From assembly GCA_045649825.1 (NCBI GenBank), contig JAZRQO010000026.1, positions 31,593-95,592 on the forward strand: a stretch of DNA of 64,000 nucleotides, in the 5' to 3' direction. This DNA comes from RGIG9115 sp045649825 (GTDB lineage: Bacteria; Bacillota; Clostridia; UBA1381). The position numbers were made by a program, and so were the translations under genes. Shown one piece after another: positions 7,620 to 15,434 of the stretch (its first letter is position 1; each line of letters opens with the position of its first letter). A model generated the notes under the pieces. That model did not search any database and was not told the DNA's origin. It was given only the letters and a program-made list of their open reading frames with translations.

Positions 7620-8561
7620 TTATTTTTTTGCTGCAAGTGCTGCACCAATTATTCCTGCGTCGTTAAAGAGCTTAGCAATTCTTATATCAACCTTTGGCAT
7701 ATATTTGTTGTAGTCCATCCGATTTACGATTTCCTTGATGGGGAGGAGGAGCTTATCTCCTTCTTTACTGATGCCGCCGCCGATAACGAGAGTTTCGGGC
7801 TGGAATATATTAACCATTGAGGCAATTCCTGTTGCAACATACTTTATGTAGTTATCGACAACTTCCTGTGCTGCCCTGTCACCTTCTGCCGCTGCCATAA
7901 ATGAAGTTCTGCCGCTTACCTTGCCCTCTTCCTCGGCAAACTTTTTCATAAGGCTGTCGGGATTTTTCTCCATTGCTTCCTTCGTTTGACGTATAAGTGC
8001 AGTTACTGAAGCATATGCCTCCCAGCAACCCTTATTGCCGCAGCTGCAAGGCTCTCCGTCCATAATGATAGTAGAGTGTCCAAGCTCTGCACCTGCATTG
8101 TTGAAGCCTCTGTAGATTTTGCCGTCGATAACAACACCGCCGCCAACACCTGTACCAAGAGTAATAAACACAAAGCTTGAAGCCTTTGCACCTGTTGCAA
8201 TGTATTCACCAAATGCCGCTGCATTTGCATCGTTTTCAATATTAACAGGTATATCAAAATATTTTTTGAATTCGTCTGAAACGTGGGCTTTTGTAAATGA
8301 GGGAATGTTGTTTGAATATGTAACAATTCCGTTTGCATTATCAATTGTACCGGGGCTGCCTATACCTATTGCTTTAACATCAGCCATTGTGTAGCCTGCA
8401 TCCTCTGTAACTTTCTGTGAAAGCATTGCCATATCTTTTACTATTTCGTCGAGAGGACGAGAAGCTAAAGTGGGAGTTGAGCCTGAAGCGATAATTTTAC
8501 CGCTTTCGTCAACAAGCCCTGCTGCAATATTTGTTCCTCCCAGGTCGATTCCTATATACAT
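7620..8561 (-). CDS. ROK-family sugar kinase, probable glucokinase
   Basis: The 313-residue protein phosphorylates a hexose, most likely glucose, with ATP. It begins MYIGIDLGGTNIAAGLVDE (phosphate-binding loop of the actin-like ATPase fold), has ENDANAAAFGEY with the catalytic aspartate, LGTGVGGGVVIDGKIY for ATP binding, and the ROK zinc motif EPCSCGNKGCWEAYAS with three cysteines. The C-terminal LVIGGGIS segment is typical. The ATG at 8561 follows AAAGGAA; a TTG further upstream is a poorer start. It is a single-gene unit with its own promoter and terminator. Confidence 0.92.
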   Translation of the reverse strand: MYIGIDLGGTNIAAGLVDESGKIIASGSTPTLASRPLDEIVKDMAMLSQKVTEDAGYTMADVKAIGIGSPGTIDNANGIVTYSNNIPSFTKAHVSDEFKKYFDIPVNIENDANAAAFGEYIATGAKASSFVFITLGTGVGGGVVIDGKIYRGFNNAGAELGHSTIIMDGEPCSCGNKGCWEAYASVTALIRQTKEAMEKNPDSLMKKFAEEEGKVSGRTSFMAAAEGDRAAQEVVDNYIKYVATGIASMVNIFQPETLVIGGGISKEGDKLLLPIKEIVNRMDYNKYMPKVDIRIAKLFNDAGIIGAALAAKK

Positions 8562-8597
8562 AATATCAGTTCCTTTCAAAATTTCAAAACTAAGAGT

Positions 8598-8626
8598 ATT
8601 TTACTATATCACAAAGAAAAAATCAA
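8598..8626 (-). promoter_or_regulatory. Promoter of the ROK glucokinase gene
   Basis: On the minus strand TTGATT (8626-8621) and TAAAAT (8603-8598) are spaced by 17 bp, about 37 nt from the ATG. Confidence 0.7.
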
Positions 8627-8716
8627 TACTTAATTAAAAAAAAGGCAATAAAAGAAAAATATATAACAAAATTAAAATAATTCCGCTAAGAAAACGCTAA
8701 GAAATTGAAAAATATA

Positions 8717-8745
8717 TTGTAAAAAATTTCAAAGTTTGATACAAT
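8717..8745 (+). promoter_or_regulatory. Candidate promoter of the decarboxylase operon
   Basis: TTGTAA (8717-8722) and TACAAT (8740-8745) are 17 bp apart. If used, it gives a leader of about 330 nt before the first start codon. Confidence 0.6.
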
Positions 8746-8751
8746 TAGAAA

Positions 8752-9082
8752 TGTTTAGGATTTTTACGGAAAGATGTAAAATCTTGTCGTAAACTTCCAC
8801 AAAAACCAATAAAAAACAGCCTTGATTTTAAGGCAAAATATATTTTTTTAACTCTGTAATCAATGCAGCAAAGCTGGGTGGCTGAAAGCCTTTGCAGAAG
8901 ATGAAGGGGTGTACATATAGTCCTTGACAAGGGGACGGGTTTGAATGAATTGTGAAAAAAATAACAAACTTTTTCGGGTGTATACAACCAATGCTTTCCG
9001 AAAAAGCTAACAATGTTTCGCAATTAACTATCTATCACAAGAATGTGAAATCAGCCAGATTCAGAAAAGGAGGACTTAAAGT
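8752..9082 (+). other. Long untranslated leader upstream of the decarboxylase operon
   Basis: No gene is credible in this ~330-base stretch. It holds hairpins at 8763-8793 (TTTACG/CGTAAA with inner AAGAT/ATCTT), 8819-8834 (GCCTT/AAGGC) and a GCAAAG/CTTTGC pairing near 8870-8902. At 8950-8967 is an imperfect palindrome, TTGTGAAAAAAATAACAA, close to the Rex redox-repressor operator. I do not recognise a known riboswitch class. Confidence 0.4.
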
Positions 9083-9388
9083 ATGGGAACAATTGAAATG
9101 GCAGCAGCGGAAGCCTACAGTAATTTAACGGTTATTGCTTTTGGGCTTGGTCTTACATTTGTTGGCCTCATTTCTATCATTATTATTTGTATGGTAATGG
9201 GTGCAATTTGTAAGAGATTAATTAAATCAGCTCCCGCAGCTCCGGCAGCAGCGGCAGTGCAGTCTGCTCCTAAAGCGGCAGTTATTGCAAACAAAGGTGA
9301 ATTTGCAGCAGCAATCGCAGCAGCAATTGCAGAAGAAAACGGAACAGATGTTTCGGGTATCAGAATTTTATCAATCAAACAGAAATAA
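9083..9388 (+). CDS. oadG: Sodium-pump decarboxylase gamma subunit (OadG-like)
   Basis: This small subunit holds the membrane decarboxylase complex together. The 101-residue product has one membrane span (about 13-42, LTVIAFGLGLTFVGLISIIIICMV with flanks), a short alanine/proline linker, and a C-terminal segment AAAIAAAIAEENGTDVSGIRI seen in OadG-type subunits. A strong AAAGGAGG precedes the ATG. It is first of four tightly spaced genes; the next encodes the biotin carrier. Identification combines the single span, the tail and the operon context. Confidence 0.85.
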   Translation: MGTIEMAAAEAYSNLTVIAFGLGLTFVGLISIIIICMVMGAICKRLIKSAPAAPAAAAVQSAPKAAVIANKGEFAAAIAAAIAEENGTDVSGIRILSIKQK

Positions 9389-9406
9389 AAGAAAGGAATT
9401 TTTATT

Positions 9407-9748
9407 ATGAAAAAGTATAATGTAAATGTAAACGGAACAATGTATGAAGTAGAAATCGAGCTTGTAAGCGAAAACGAAGCAAAGGCAGCAGCACCTGCTG
9501 CAGCTCCCGCACAGGCTCCCGCAGCTGCAGGCGCAGGTGAGCAGGTTTCAGCTCCCATGCCCGGCACAATTCTCGATGTTAAGGTAAATGCAGGCGATGC
9601 AGTAAAAGCAGGTCAGGTTCTTTTCATTCTTGAAGCTATGAAGATGGAAAATGAAATTATGGCATCTTGCGACGGTAAGGTAACATCAGTTACAGTTTCA
9701 AAAGGACAGAGCGTTGAAACAGGTGCAGTTCTTTGCACAATTGCATAA
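9407..9748 (+). CDS. Biotin carboxyl carrier protein of the decarboxylase pump
   Basis: The 113-residue protein carries biotin on K79 inside the canonical EAMKMENEI motif, after a flexible Ala/Pro linker (about 26-45) and a SAPMPGTILDVKV lipoyl-type fold. It shuttles CO2 from the carboxyltransferase to the membrane beta subunit. In enteric OadA this domain is fused to the C-terminus of the alpha chain; here it is a separate protein, as in methylmalonyl-CoA and glutaconyl-CoA decarboxylases. A biotin-protein ligase is needed but is not in this window. Confidence 0.93.
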   Translation: MKKYNVNVNGTMYEVEIELVSENEAKAAAPAAAPAQAPAAAGAGEQVSAPMPGTILDVKVNAGDAVKAGQVLFILEAMKMENEIMASCDGKVTSVTVSKGQSVETGAVLCTIA

Positions 9749-9784
9749 TTTATTTTCTATTTAAAACTAAAGGAGCGAAAAACT

Positions 9785-10981
9785 ATGGAACTTTTTACTA
9801 AGTTTTTGGCAGATATGGGTTTTGCGGCAATTGCCGCCGATCCGAGAATTCTTATAATGATTCTCATTTCATTCGTACTCCTGTATCTTGCCATTGTTAA
9901 GAAATTTGAACCCTTACTTCTTTTGCCTATCGCTTTCGGTATGCTTCTTACAAATCTGCCGGGTGCAGAAATGTATCATTCAGAGCTTTTTGCAGGCGGT
10001 CACGTACATTGGGCACAGTTCGGCGGTGCACCTGACGAGGCAGGAAATATTATAACCGCAGGACTTATCGACTACTTATATCTCGGTGTTAAGCTTGGTA
10101 TTTATCCCTGTCTTATATTCGTAGGTGTTGGTGCAATGACAGACTTCGGTCCCCTTATTGCAAACCCCAAGAGCTTGCTTCTCGGTGCAGCAGCACAGCT
10201 TGGTATTTTTATCACATTTATAGGAACAAGGGAGCTTTTCGGCTTCACACCCTTTGAAGCAGCTTCAACAGGTATCATCGGCGGCGCTGACGGTCCTACT
10301 GCTATATATGTAACATCAAAGCTTGCTCCCGACCTTCTCGGTCCCATTGCGGTTGCGGCTTACTCATATATGGCGCTGGTACCCGTTATTCAGCCTCCCA
10401 TTATGAAGCTTCTTACAACAAAGAAGGAAAGACAGATAGAAATGAAGCAGCTTCGTGAAGTTTCAAAAACAGAGAAGATAATCTTCCCGATTATCATCAC
10501 AACCTTCGTTGCACTTCTTCTTCCTTCAGCAGCTCCCCTCGTTGGTTGTCTTATGCTTGGTAACCTTCTCCGTGAGTGCGGCGTTTGTGAAAGACTTTCA
10601 AAAACAGTTCAGAACGAGCTTATGAACATCGTAACAATATTCCTTGGTGTTTCTGTAGGTGCTACTGCTACTGCAGAGATATTCCTCACTGCAAAAACAC
10701 TGCAGATTATAGCAATGGGTATTGTTGCATTCGGATTTGGTACTGCAGGAGGCGTTCTTCTTGCTAAGTTTATGAACCTTTTCCTCAAAGAGAAAATCAA
10801 TCCTCTTATCGGCTCTGCAGGCGTTTCCGCAGTTCCTATGGCGGCAAGAGTTTCTCAAACTGTAGGACAGAAGGAAAATCCGAAGAACTTCCTGCTTATG
10901 CACGCTATGGGACCCAACGTATCAGGTGTTATCGGCTCAGCTATTGCAGCAGGTGCGTTCCTCACACTGTTCCTTAAATAA
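9785..10981 (+). CDS. oadB: Sodium ion-translocating decarboxylase beta subunit
   Basis: This integral membrane subunit decarboxylates carboxybiotin and couples the energy to sodium export. The 398-residue product has about nine to eleven hydrophobic segments. It shows the conserved GIIGGADGPTAIY motif, whose aspartate (D203 in Klebsiella OadB) is needed for sodium transport, and the C-terminal NFLLMHAMGPNVSGVIGSA segment. Beta subunits of oxaloacetate, methylmalonyl-CoA and glutaconyl-CoA decarboxylases are very similar, so substrate comes from the alpha subunit. It lies 36 nt after the carrier gene with a good AAAGGAG. Confidence 0.95.
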   Translation: MELFTKFLADMGFAAIAADPRILIMILISFVLLYLAIVKKFEPLLLLPIAFGMLLTNLPGAEMYHSELFAGGHVHWAQFGGAPDEAGNIITAGLIDYLYLGVKLGIYPCLIFVGVGAMTDFGPLIANPKSLLLGAAAQLGIFITFIGTRELFGFTPFEAASTGIIGGADGPTAIYVTSKLAPDLLGPIAVAAYSYMALVPVIQPPIMKLLTTKKERQIEMKQLREVSKTEKIIFPIIITTFVALLLPSAAPLVGCLMLGNLLRECGVCERLSKTVQNELMNIVTIFLGVSVGATATAEIFLTAKTLQIIAMGIVAFGFGTAGGVLLAKFMNLFLKEKINPLIGSAGVSAVPMAARVSQTVGQKENPKNFLLMHAMGPNVSGVIGSAIAAGAFLTLFLK

Positions 10982-11002
10982 TCAGAAAGGACGGACATTA
11001 AT

Positions 11003-12406
11003 ATGAGTAAATTATTTATAACAGATACAATTCTTCGTGATGCTCATCAGTCACAGGCAGCTACAAGAATGAAAATCGAAGATATGATTCCCGCGTTTGA
11101 AATGCTCGACAAAATCGGTTACTGGTCAGTTGAGTGCTGGGGCGGAGCTACCTTCGACGCTTGTATGAGATTTTTGAACGAAGACCCCTGGGAAAGACTC
11201 AGAACAATCAAAAAGGCAATGCCTAACACAAAGCTTCAGATGCTTTTCAGAGGTCAGAACATTCTTGGTTATAAGCACTATGCAGACGACGTTGTTGAGC
11301 AGTTCTGCAAAAAGTCAATCGAAAACGGTATAGACGTTGTTCGTGTGTTCGACGCTCTTAACGATACAAGAAACTTAGAGGCTGCAATTAAATTCGTTAA
11401 AGAATACGGCGGAATGTGCGAGCCTGCACTTTCATACACAGTAAGCCCTGTGCACGATATTGACTACTTTGTACGCCTTGCATGCGACCTTGAAAAAATG
11501 GGAGCAGATACAATCTGTATTAAGGATATGGCTAACCTTCTTCTTCCTTATGATGCATATAAGCTCGTAAAGAAGCTCAAGGAAAACGTAAGCGTGCCTA
11601 TCCATCTCCACACACACAATACTGCAGGAACAGGCGATATGACGAATCTTATGGCTGCTCAGGCAGGTGTTGATATTGTTGACTGTGCTCTTTCACCTCT
11701 TGCAAACGGTACTGCAAACCCCTCAACAGAGGCAATGGTTGCTACTATGGCAGGAACAGACAGAGATACAGGTCTTGATCTTAAGAAATTAAGCGATGCT
11801 GCAGCGCACTTCAGAAAGGTTGCAGAAAAGATGAAGGCAGAGGGAACCCTGGATCCCAAGGTTCTCAGTGTTGACCCCAATGCTCTTCTTTATCAGGTTC
11901 CTGGCGGTATGCTTTCAAACCTTATTTCACAGCTTAAGCAGGCAAATGCAGAGGATAAGTACTATGAAGTGCTTGAAGAAGTACCCAGAGTAAGAAAAGA
12001 CTTCGGATATCCTCCGCTTGTAACACCCACAAGCCAGATTGTTGGTACTCAGGCGGTTCTTAATGTCCTTATGGGCAGATATAAGATGGTATCAAAGGAA
12101 TCAAAGGGCCTTCTTCGTGGTGAATACGGACAGCTCCCTGGTGAGGTTAATGAAGAGGTAAGAAAGCTTGCAATCGGTGATGATAAAGTTATTACCTGCC
12201 GTCCTGCAGACCTTCTTGAGCCTGAACTTCCCAAGTACACAGAAGAAACAAAGGGTATAGCAAAATCTGAAGAAGATGTTCTGAGCTATGCATTGTTCCC
12301 TCAGGTTGCACAGAAGTTCTTTGATATCCGTGACGGAAGAACAGCTGCTCCCGAAGCTCCCAAAGCTGACGGCGTAAAAACAATCTACGTTCAGGATTTA
12401 TCTTAA
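11003..12406 (+). CDS. oadA: Oxaloacetate decarboxylase alpha subunit, carboxyltransferase domain only
   Basis: It transfers the carboxyl group from oxaloacetate to biotin. The 467-residue protein starts like OadA and PycB: LFITDTILRDAHQSQAATRM holds the metal-binding aspartate, CWGGATFDACMRFL follows, then an IKDMAN segment with the catalytic-type lysine and LHTHNTAGTGDM with metal-binding histidines. The chain ends without a biotinyl domain, which is provided by the separate 113-residue carrier. It is the last gene of the operon and is followed by a strong terminator. Because OadA and pyruvate carboxylase share this domain, oxaloacetate/pyruvate chemistry is well supported; the pumping role comes from oadB. 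Confidence 0.93.
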   Translation: MSKLFITDTILRDAHQSQAATRMKIEDMIPAFEMLDKIGYWSVECWGGATFDACMRFLNEDPWERLRTIKKAMPNTKLQMLFRGQNILGYKHYADDVVEQFCKKSIENGIDVVRVFDALNDTRNLEAAIKFVKEYGGMCEPALSYTVSPVHDIDYFVRLACDLEKMGADTICIKDMANLLLPYDAYKLVKKLKENVSVPIHLHTHNTAGTGDMTNLMAAQAGVDIVDCALSPLANGTANPSTEAMVATMAGTDRDTGLDLKKLSDAAAHFRKVAEKMKAEGTLDPKVLSVDPNALLYQVPGGMLSNLISQLKQANAEDKYYEVLEEVPRVRKDFGYPPLVTPTSQIVGTQAVLNVLMGRYKMVSKESKGLLRGEYGQLPGEVNEEVRKLAIGDDKVITCRPADLLEPELPKYTEETKGIAKSEEDVLSYALFPQVAQKFFDIRDGRTAAPEAPKADGVKTIYVQDLS

Positions 12407-12415
12407 AACAACAAC

Positions 12416-12451
12416 ACAGTTGACTGCGATTTGCAGTCAACTGTATTTTTT
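12416..12451 (+). terminator. Terminator of the decarboxylase operon
   Basis: A perfect 12-bp stem (12416-12427 with 12433-12444, loop GATTT) is followed by ATTTTTT. Confidence 0.93.
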
Positions 12452-12465
12452 AAAAGGAGTAGGGT

Positions 12466-12867
12466 ATGAAAACCTTATTTGAAAAATACAAAACAATAAT
12501 TCTTTATCTGTTTTTTGGCGGACTTACCACGCTTATAAACATTGTTGCATTTTATGTGTTAAGCAGAGTTTTTGGCTTTAAAACAACAGTTCCCGCTAAT
12601 GCTTGTGCTTGGTTTATATCAGTGGCTTTTGCTTTTGTAACAAACAAATATTTTGTTTTCGAGGCGGATAAAAAATCGAAAAACAGCGGTCTTTTTCAGC
12701 TTATAAGCTTTTTTGCCGCAAGGCTTTTTTCGGGAGTTCTTGATGTGGTAATTCTGATTGTTTTTGTGGATTTTCTTAAATTCCCTGATATGCCCGTTAA
12801 AATAGCCTCAAATGTTATCGTTATAATCTTAAACTATATAGCCAGCAAGCTTGTTATATTCAGATAA
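12466..12867 (+). CDS. GtrA-like membrane protein
   Basis: The 133-residue product has four predicted membrane helices with the family start (FGGLTTLINIVAFYVLSR), AWFISVAFAFVTNKYFVFE in the middle and the C-terminal NYIASKLVIFR. GtrA-type proteins are thought to flip or position lipid-linked sugars for cell-surface glycan modification. No glycosyltransferase is adjacent, so the substrate is unknown. AAAAGGAG precedes the ATG. Its terminator doubles as the translation-control region of spoIIR. Confidence 0.88.
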   Translation: MKTLFEKYKTIILYLFFGGLTTLINIVAFYVLSRVFGFKTTVPANACAWFISVAFAFVTNKYFVFEADKKSKNSGLFQLISFFAARLFSGVLDVVILIVFVDFLKFPDMPVKIASNVIVIILNYIASKLVIFR

Positions 12868-12897
12868 GTTTAAAATCCTTCCCGCTCGGGTATAATA
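12868..12897 (+). promoter_or_regulatory. Sigma-F-like promoter of spoIIR
   Basis: GTTTA (12868-12872), 15 bp, then GGGTATAATA (12888-12897). This matches the sigma-F consensus (GYWTA / GGNRANANTW) except at one -10 position. In Bacillus, spoIIR is transcribed by sigma-F in the forespore. A vegetative reading would use TATAAT at 12891-12896 with a poor -35. Predicted start is near 12904. Confidence 0.6.
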
Positions 12898-12917
12898 CCC
12901 GTGAAAGGAAGGATTTT
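12872..12917 (+). terminator. Terminator of gtrA that sequesters the spoIIR ribosome binding site
   Basis: AAAATCCTTCC (12872-12882) pairs with GGAAGGATTTT (12907-12917), with an inner CGGGTA/TACCCG stem, followed by a T-run. The 3' arm contains the GGAAGG Shine-Dalgarno of spoIIR. Confidence 0.88.
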
Positions 12918-12918
12918 T

Positions 12919-13470
12919 TTGAAGAAAATTATTTATTTTTGTTTGTTTTCGGGATTAAGTTTTCTGCTTTTGGGATTATGGTGTGATTTTGCGTCGGGAG
13001 AGCTTGAAAATAATATTGTAAGGCTTCACGTTATAGCAAACAGCGACAGTGCCGAGGACCAGGCAATTAAGCTTACCGTAAGGGACAGAATAACGGACTT
13101 GGCAAGGGAGCAGGGCAGGACGCCTGATCTTTATCAGCTTGAAAATACGGCGAATGTCGTACTTGCCCAAAACAATGTTCCATATGGAGCGAAGGTTACA
13201 TATAGTAAATATTATGTAAACCGACGTGAATATGAAAGCATTATATTGCCTGAGGGAAAATATACTGCCGCCTGCATAAAGCTGGGCAGAGGAGAGGGGA
13301 AGAACTGGTGGTGCGTGCTTTCGCCGCCCTTATGCTTCACAAAGTCTGCATTGGGCAGAACTGATGAAATGGACGACTATCTTGACGGAGAAACGGCAAC
13401 TGTTATTAACGGGATAACGGTTAAGCTCAAAGTTTTTGAACTTGCATCAAAAATTATGAGAGGTAAGTGA
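12919..13470 (+). CDS. spoIIR: Stage II sporulation protein R
   Basis: SpoIIR is the forespore signal that activates SpoIIGA, which then processes pro-sigma-E in the mother cell. The 183-residue product has an N-terminal signal/anchor (IIYFCLFSGLSFLLLGLW) and the diagnostic segment NIVRLHVIANSDSAEDQ followed by LTVRDRI. WWCVLSPPLCF is also characteristic. TTG at 12919 is chosen because GGAAGG ends at 12912; an upstream GTG at 12901 precedes the Shine-Dalgarno. The Shine-Dalgarno lies inside the gtrA terminator hairpin, which a sigma-F-initiated transcript would lack. Confidence 0.93.
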   Translation: MKKIIYFCLFSGLSFLLLGLWCDFASGELENNIVRLHVIANSDSAEDQAIKLTVRDRITDLAREQGRTPDLYQLENTANVVLAQNNVPYGAKVTYSKYYVNRREYESIILPEGKYTAACIKLGRGEGKNWWCVLSPPLCFTKSALGRTDEMDDYLDGETATVINGITVKLKVFELASKIMRGK

Positions 13471-13546
13471 GTTCATCAAAAATAACAAATATAGGGCTTT
13501 TTGTGTGTGCAAGTATACAATATTATCCTAATATTAATATATTTAC

Positions 13547-13575
13547 TTGAAAAATGAAATTTATTTAAGTATAAT
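13547..13575 (+). promoter_or_regulatory. Promoter firing into a non-coding hairpin
   Basis: TTGAAA (13547-13552) and TATAAT (13570-13575) are 17 bp apart. The expected start, 13582, is the first G of the hairpin below. No plus-strand coding sequence follows within 360 nt. Confidence 0.7.
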
Positions 13576-13581
13576 AGGAAA

Positions 13582-13653
13582 GGGGATTTAAAAAAATAGT
13601 GCAGGACGGGCAATTTACCTCATTGAACGATCTGTGCATTTTTTTATATCCCC
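13582..13653 (+). ncRNA. Candidate small structured RNA or bidirectional terminator
   Basis: GGGGAT (13582-13587) pairs with ATCCCC (13648-13653). Inside, TAAAAAAAT pairs with ATTTTTTTA, giving an imperfect stem of about 17 bp enclosing a 40-nt loop with further possible pairing (CAG/CTG, ACG/CGT-like). It begins at the predicted start site of a near-consensus promoter, which suggests a short RNA. It also lies between convergent genes spoIIR and the YtxH-like gene and could just be their shared terminator. I do not recognise a known RNA family. Confidence 0.45.
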
Positions 13654-13659
13654 TATGCC

Positions 13660-13839
13660 TTAATGAATCATATCCATAGCCGTGTCAATAACGCTTCCTA
13701 TGCTTCTGAAGACTCCCTCAGTCTTGCGCTGAAGCTTATGGCGTTGCTTGTCGCTTATGGGATCGATTACTATTGCTGTGGCGGCACCTACAGCCAGCCC
13801 GATCGCCATACCTTTGGCGAAGCTCATATATTTATTCAT
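13660..13839 (-). CDS. Small YtxH-like membrane-associated protein
   Basis: This 59-residue protein starts MNKYMSFAKGMAIGLAVGAATAIVIDP, a glycine/alanine-rich hydrophobic segment, followed by a charged stretch KQRHKLQRKTEG and an amphipathic tail. The pattern resembles YtxH/gas-vesicle-type small proteins, often stress- or sporulation-linked, with no known biochemical role. The ATG at 13839 is 9 nt from AAAGG; two upstream starts are less well placed. It is divergent from the DUF1015 gene and convergent with spoIIR. Confidence 0.65.
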   Translation of the reverse strand: MNKYMSFAKGMAIGLAVGAATAIVIDPISDKQRHKLQRKTEGVFRSIGSVIDTAMDMIH

Positions 13840-13941
13840 GGCAGACATCCTTTCCTGTGAATGAATTTTATTCACAGTAATATTATTTCGCATAAAATAA
13901 ATTTAAATCATACAATTTATAGAAAAAAGGAGATTAACCGT

Positions 13942-15264
13942 ATGGCAAACATCATGCCCTTCAGAGGCTACAGGTACAGCAGTGAAAAAATAGAAAACAT
14001 AGCAGATGTTATGGCACCGCCTTACGACTCGCTCTCAATAGAAGAAACCGATAGTTATTATGACCTTAACCCTTATAATGCGGTGCGGCTTGTTGCTCAG
14101 CTGAATAAGGACGGGAATCCCGACGATGAATATGCCAAAACCCGTGATTTTCTCGAAAGTTGCATAAGGGACGGAGTTCTTGTTAAGGAAAATAAGCCTT
14201 CATTTTACGTGTATGAAGAAACTGTTACCGTTAACCGTGAAAATTACTATAACAGGGGTATAGTTGCTCTTCTTGAGCTGACTGATTACGATAAAGGGAT
14301 AGTTGTTCCATGTGAAGAACCCAGCACGGATTCAAAAAATGACCGTCTTAACCTTATAAAAACATCTCAGTCAAATAACAGTCTTATAAGCTGTATGTAT
14401 ACCGAGAGCAGCAAAAGCATAGCCGCAATGATGGCTGAGATAACCTGTAAGCCGGCAGATATGGATTTTGTCACTTTAAACGATAAACGCCACAAGCTGT
14501 GGGTAATAGATTCAGAAGAATTAATCGGGATGATTCAAAAAGAGCTTTCCGATAAAAAGCTTTTTATAGTAGACGGCCATAACAGATATGAAGCTTGTCT
14601 TGAATATAAAAAGAGTAAAATGGCTGATGCCCATTACACGGGAAAAGAATCCTTTAACTACGTTATGGCATTGATTTCCGACTCCGGTGATGACGGAAGA
14701 ATTCATCTTCCTGTACACAGGGTTGTAAAGTGCAGCAAAAAATTTTCGGAGGCGTATCTTATTGCAGGTCTTACCGATAACTTTGTTGTGGAAAAAATAA
14801 TAGTTGATATGAACGACGACGATATATGCGAAACTATGCGTAAGCAGATTGCAACTCAGCGTAAGGAAACAAAGATTGCCATGTATACGGGCCAGGATTA
14901 TTTTTATCGATTTACTTTTAAAGGCGATAAATATCTTGAGTCAATATTGCCGGATGTTTCAGAAAGCTACAGGCATCTTGACCTTACTGTTCTCAATAAG
15001 CTTATTTTTGAAGAACAGCTTGGAATTACGGCTGAAAACGAAGAGGAGCGTGTAGATTATACACGAAGCCCTATGGATGGTAAGCGTTCAGTTCAAAACG
15101 GCGAATTTACCTGTATGTTTGTTATAAATCCCGTGCGTCCTCCGCAGTTCAAGGCTATGACGGAAACAGGGGAGAGGCTGCCAAAACGCTCGGTATCAAT
15201 TTTTCCTAAGCCTGCAACAGGGATTGTCATACATAAGTTTATAGATAATATTGAAAATGATTAA
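13942..15264 (+). CDS. DUF1015 family protein
   Basis: The 440-residue product begins MANIMPFRGYRYSSEKI and continues DVMAPPYDSLS, the signature start of DUF1015. It also has LFIVDGHNRYEACLEYKK, HLPVHRVVK and VINPVRPPQFKAM, typical of the family, which is widespread in Clostridia. Some relatives have been linked to free-serine phosphorylation, but that is not shown for this branch, so no reaction is assigned. A clear AAAAGGAGAT precedes the ATG at 13942. It is a single gene with a strong terminator. Confidence 0.85.
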   Translation: MANIMPFRGYRYSSEKIENIADVMAPPYDSLSIEETDSYYDLNPYNAVRLVAQLNKDGNPDDEYAKTRDFLESCIRDGVLVKENKPSFYVYEETVTVNRENYYNRGIVALLELTDYDKGIVVPCEEPSTDSKNDRLNLIKTSQSNNSLISCMYTESSKSIAAMMAEITCKPADMDFVTLNDKRHKLWVIDSEELIGMIQKELSDKKLFIVDGHNRYEACLEYKKSKMADAHYTGKESFNYVMALISDSGDDGRIHLPVHRVVKCSKKFSEAYLIAGLTDNFVVEKIIVDMNDDDICETMRKQIATQRKETKIAMYTGQDYFYRFTFKGDKYLESILPDVSESYRHLDLTVLNKLIFEEQLGITAENEEERVDYTRSPMDGKRSVQNGEFTCMFVINPVRPPQFKAMTETGERLPKRSVSIFPKPATGIVIHKFIDNIEND

Positions 15265-15266
15265 TC

Positions 15267-15302
15267 AAAAAATACAACTGCAAACCGCAGTTGTATTTTT
15301 TT
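15267..15302 (+). terminator. Terminator of the DUF1015 gene
   Basis: ATACAACTGC pairs with GCAGTTGTAT around loop AAACC, extended by an A-run/T-run and followed by T. Confidence 0.92.
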
Positions 15303-15361
15303 GTGTGTTGTGTGCATATTGACGGAAAAAGACTTAAAATAAAGAAATTTATAAAAAACCC

Positions 15362-15389
15362 TTGCATTATTTAAAAAATATGATATAAT
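15362..15389 (+). promoter_or_regulatory. Promoter of secG-secD-secF
   Basis: TTGCAT (15362-15367), 16 bp, TATAAT (15384-15389), with TGA just before the -10. Confidence 0.72.
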
Positions 15390-15434
15390 AGATGGGTATG
15401 TCAGAACATTTTTTTACGGAGGGAGGTTCCTATA

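Noticed and set aside
8924..8929. TTGACA as -35 of a second decarboxylase-operon promoter
   Set aside because: No acceptable -10 at 16-18 bp spacing (GAATTG/TGAATT/AATTGT).
9115..9567. 150-codon minus-strand open frame over oadG and the biotin carrier gene
   Set aside because: Alanine-rich shadow of real coding sequence; no Shine-Dalgarno and no recognisable protein.
13582..13653. 6S RNA or small SRP RNA
   Set aside because: Too short for 6S RNA, and it lacks the conserved GGAAGGAAGCAG-type SRP apical motif.
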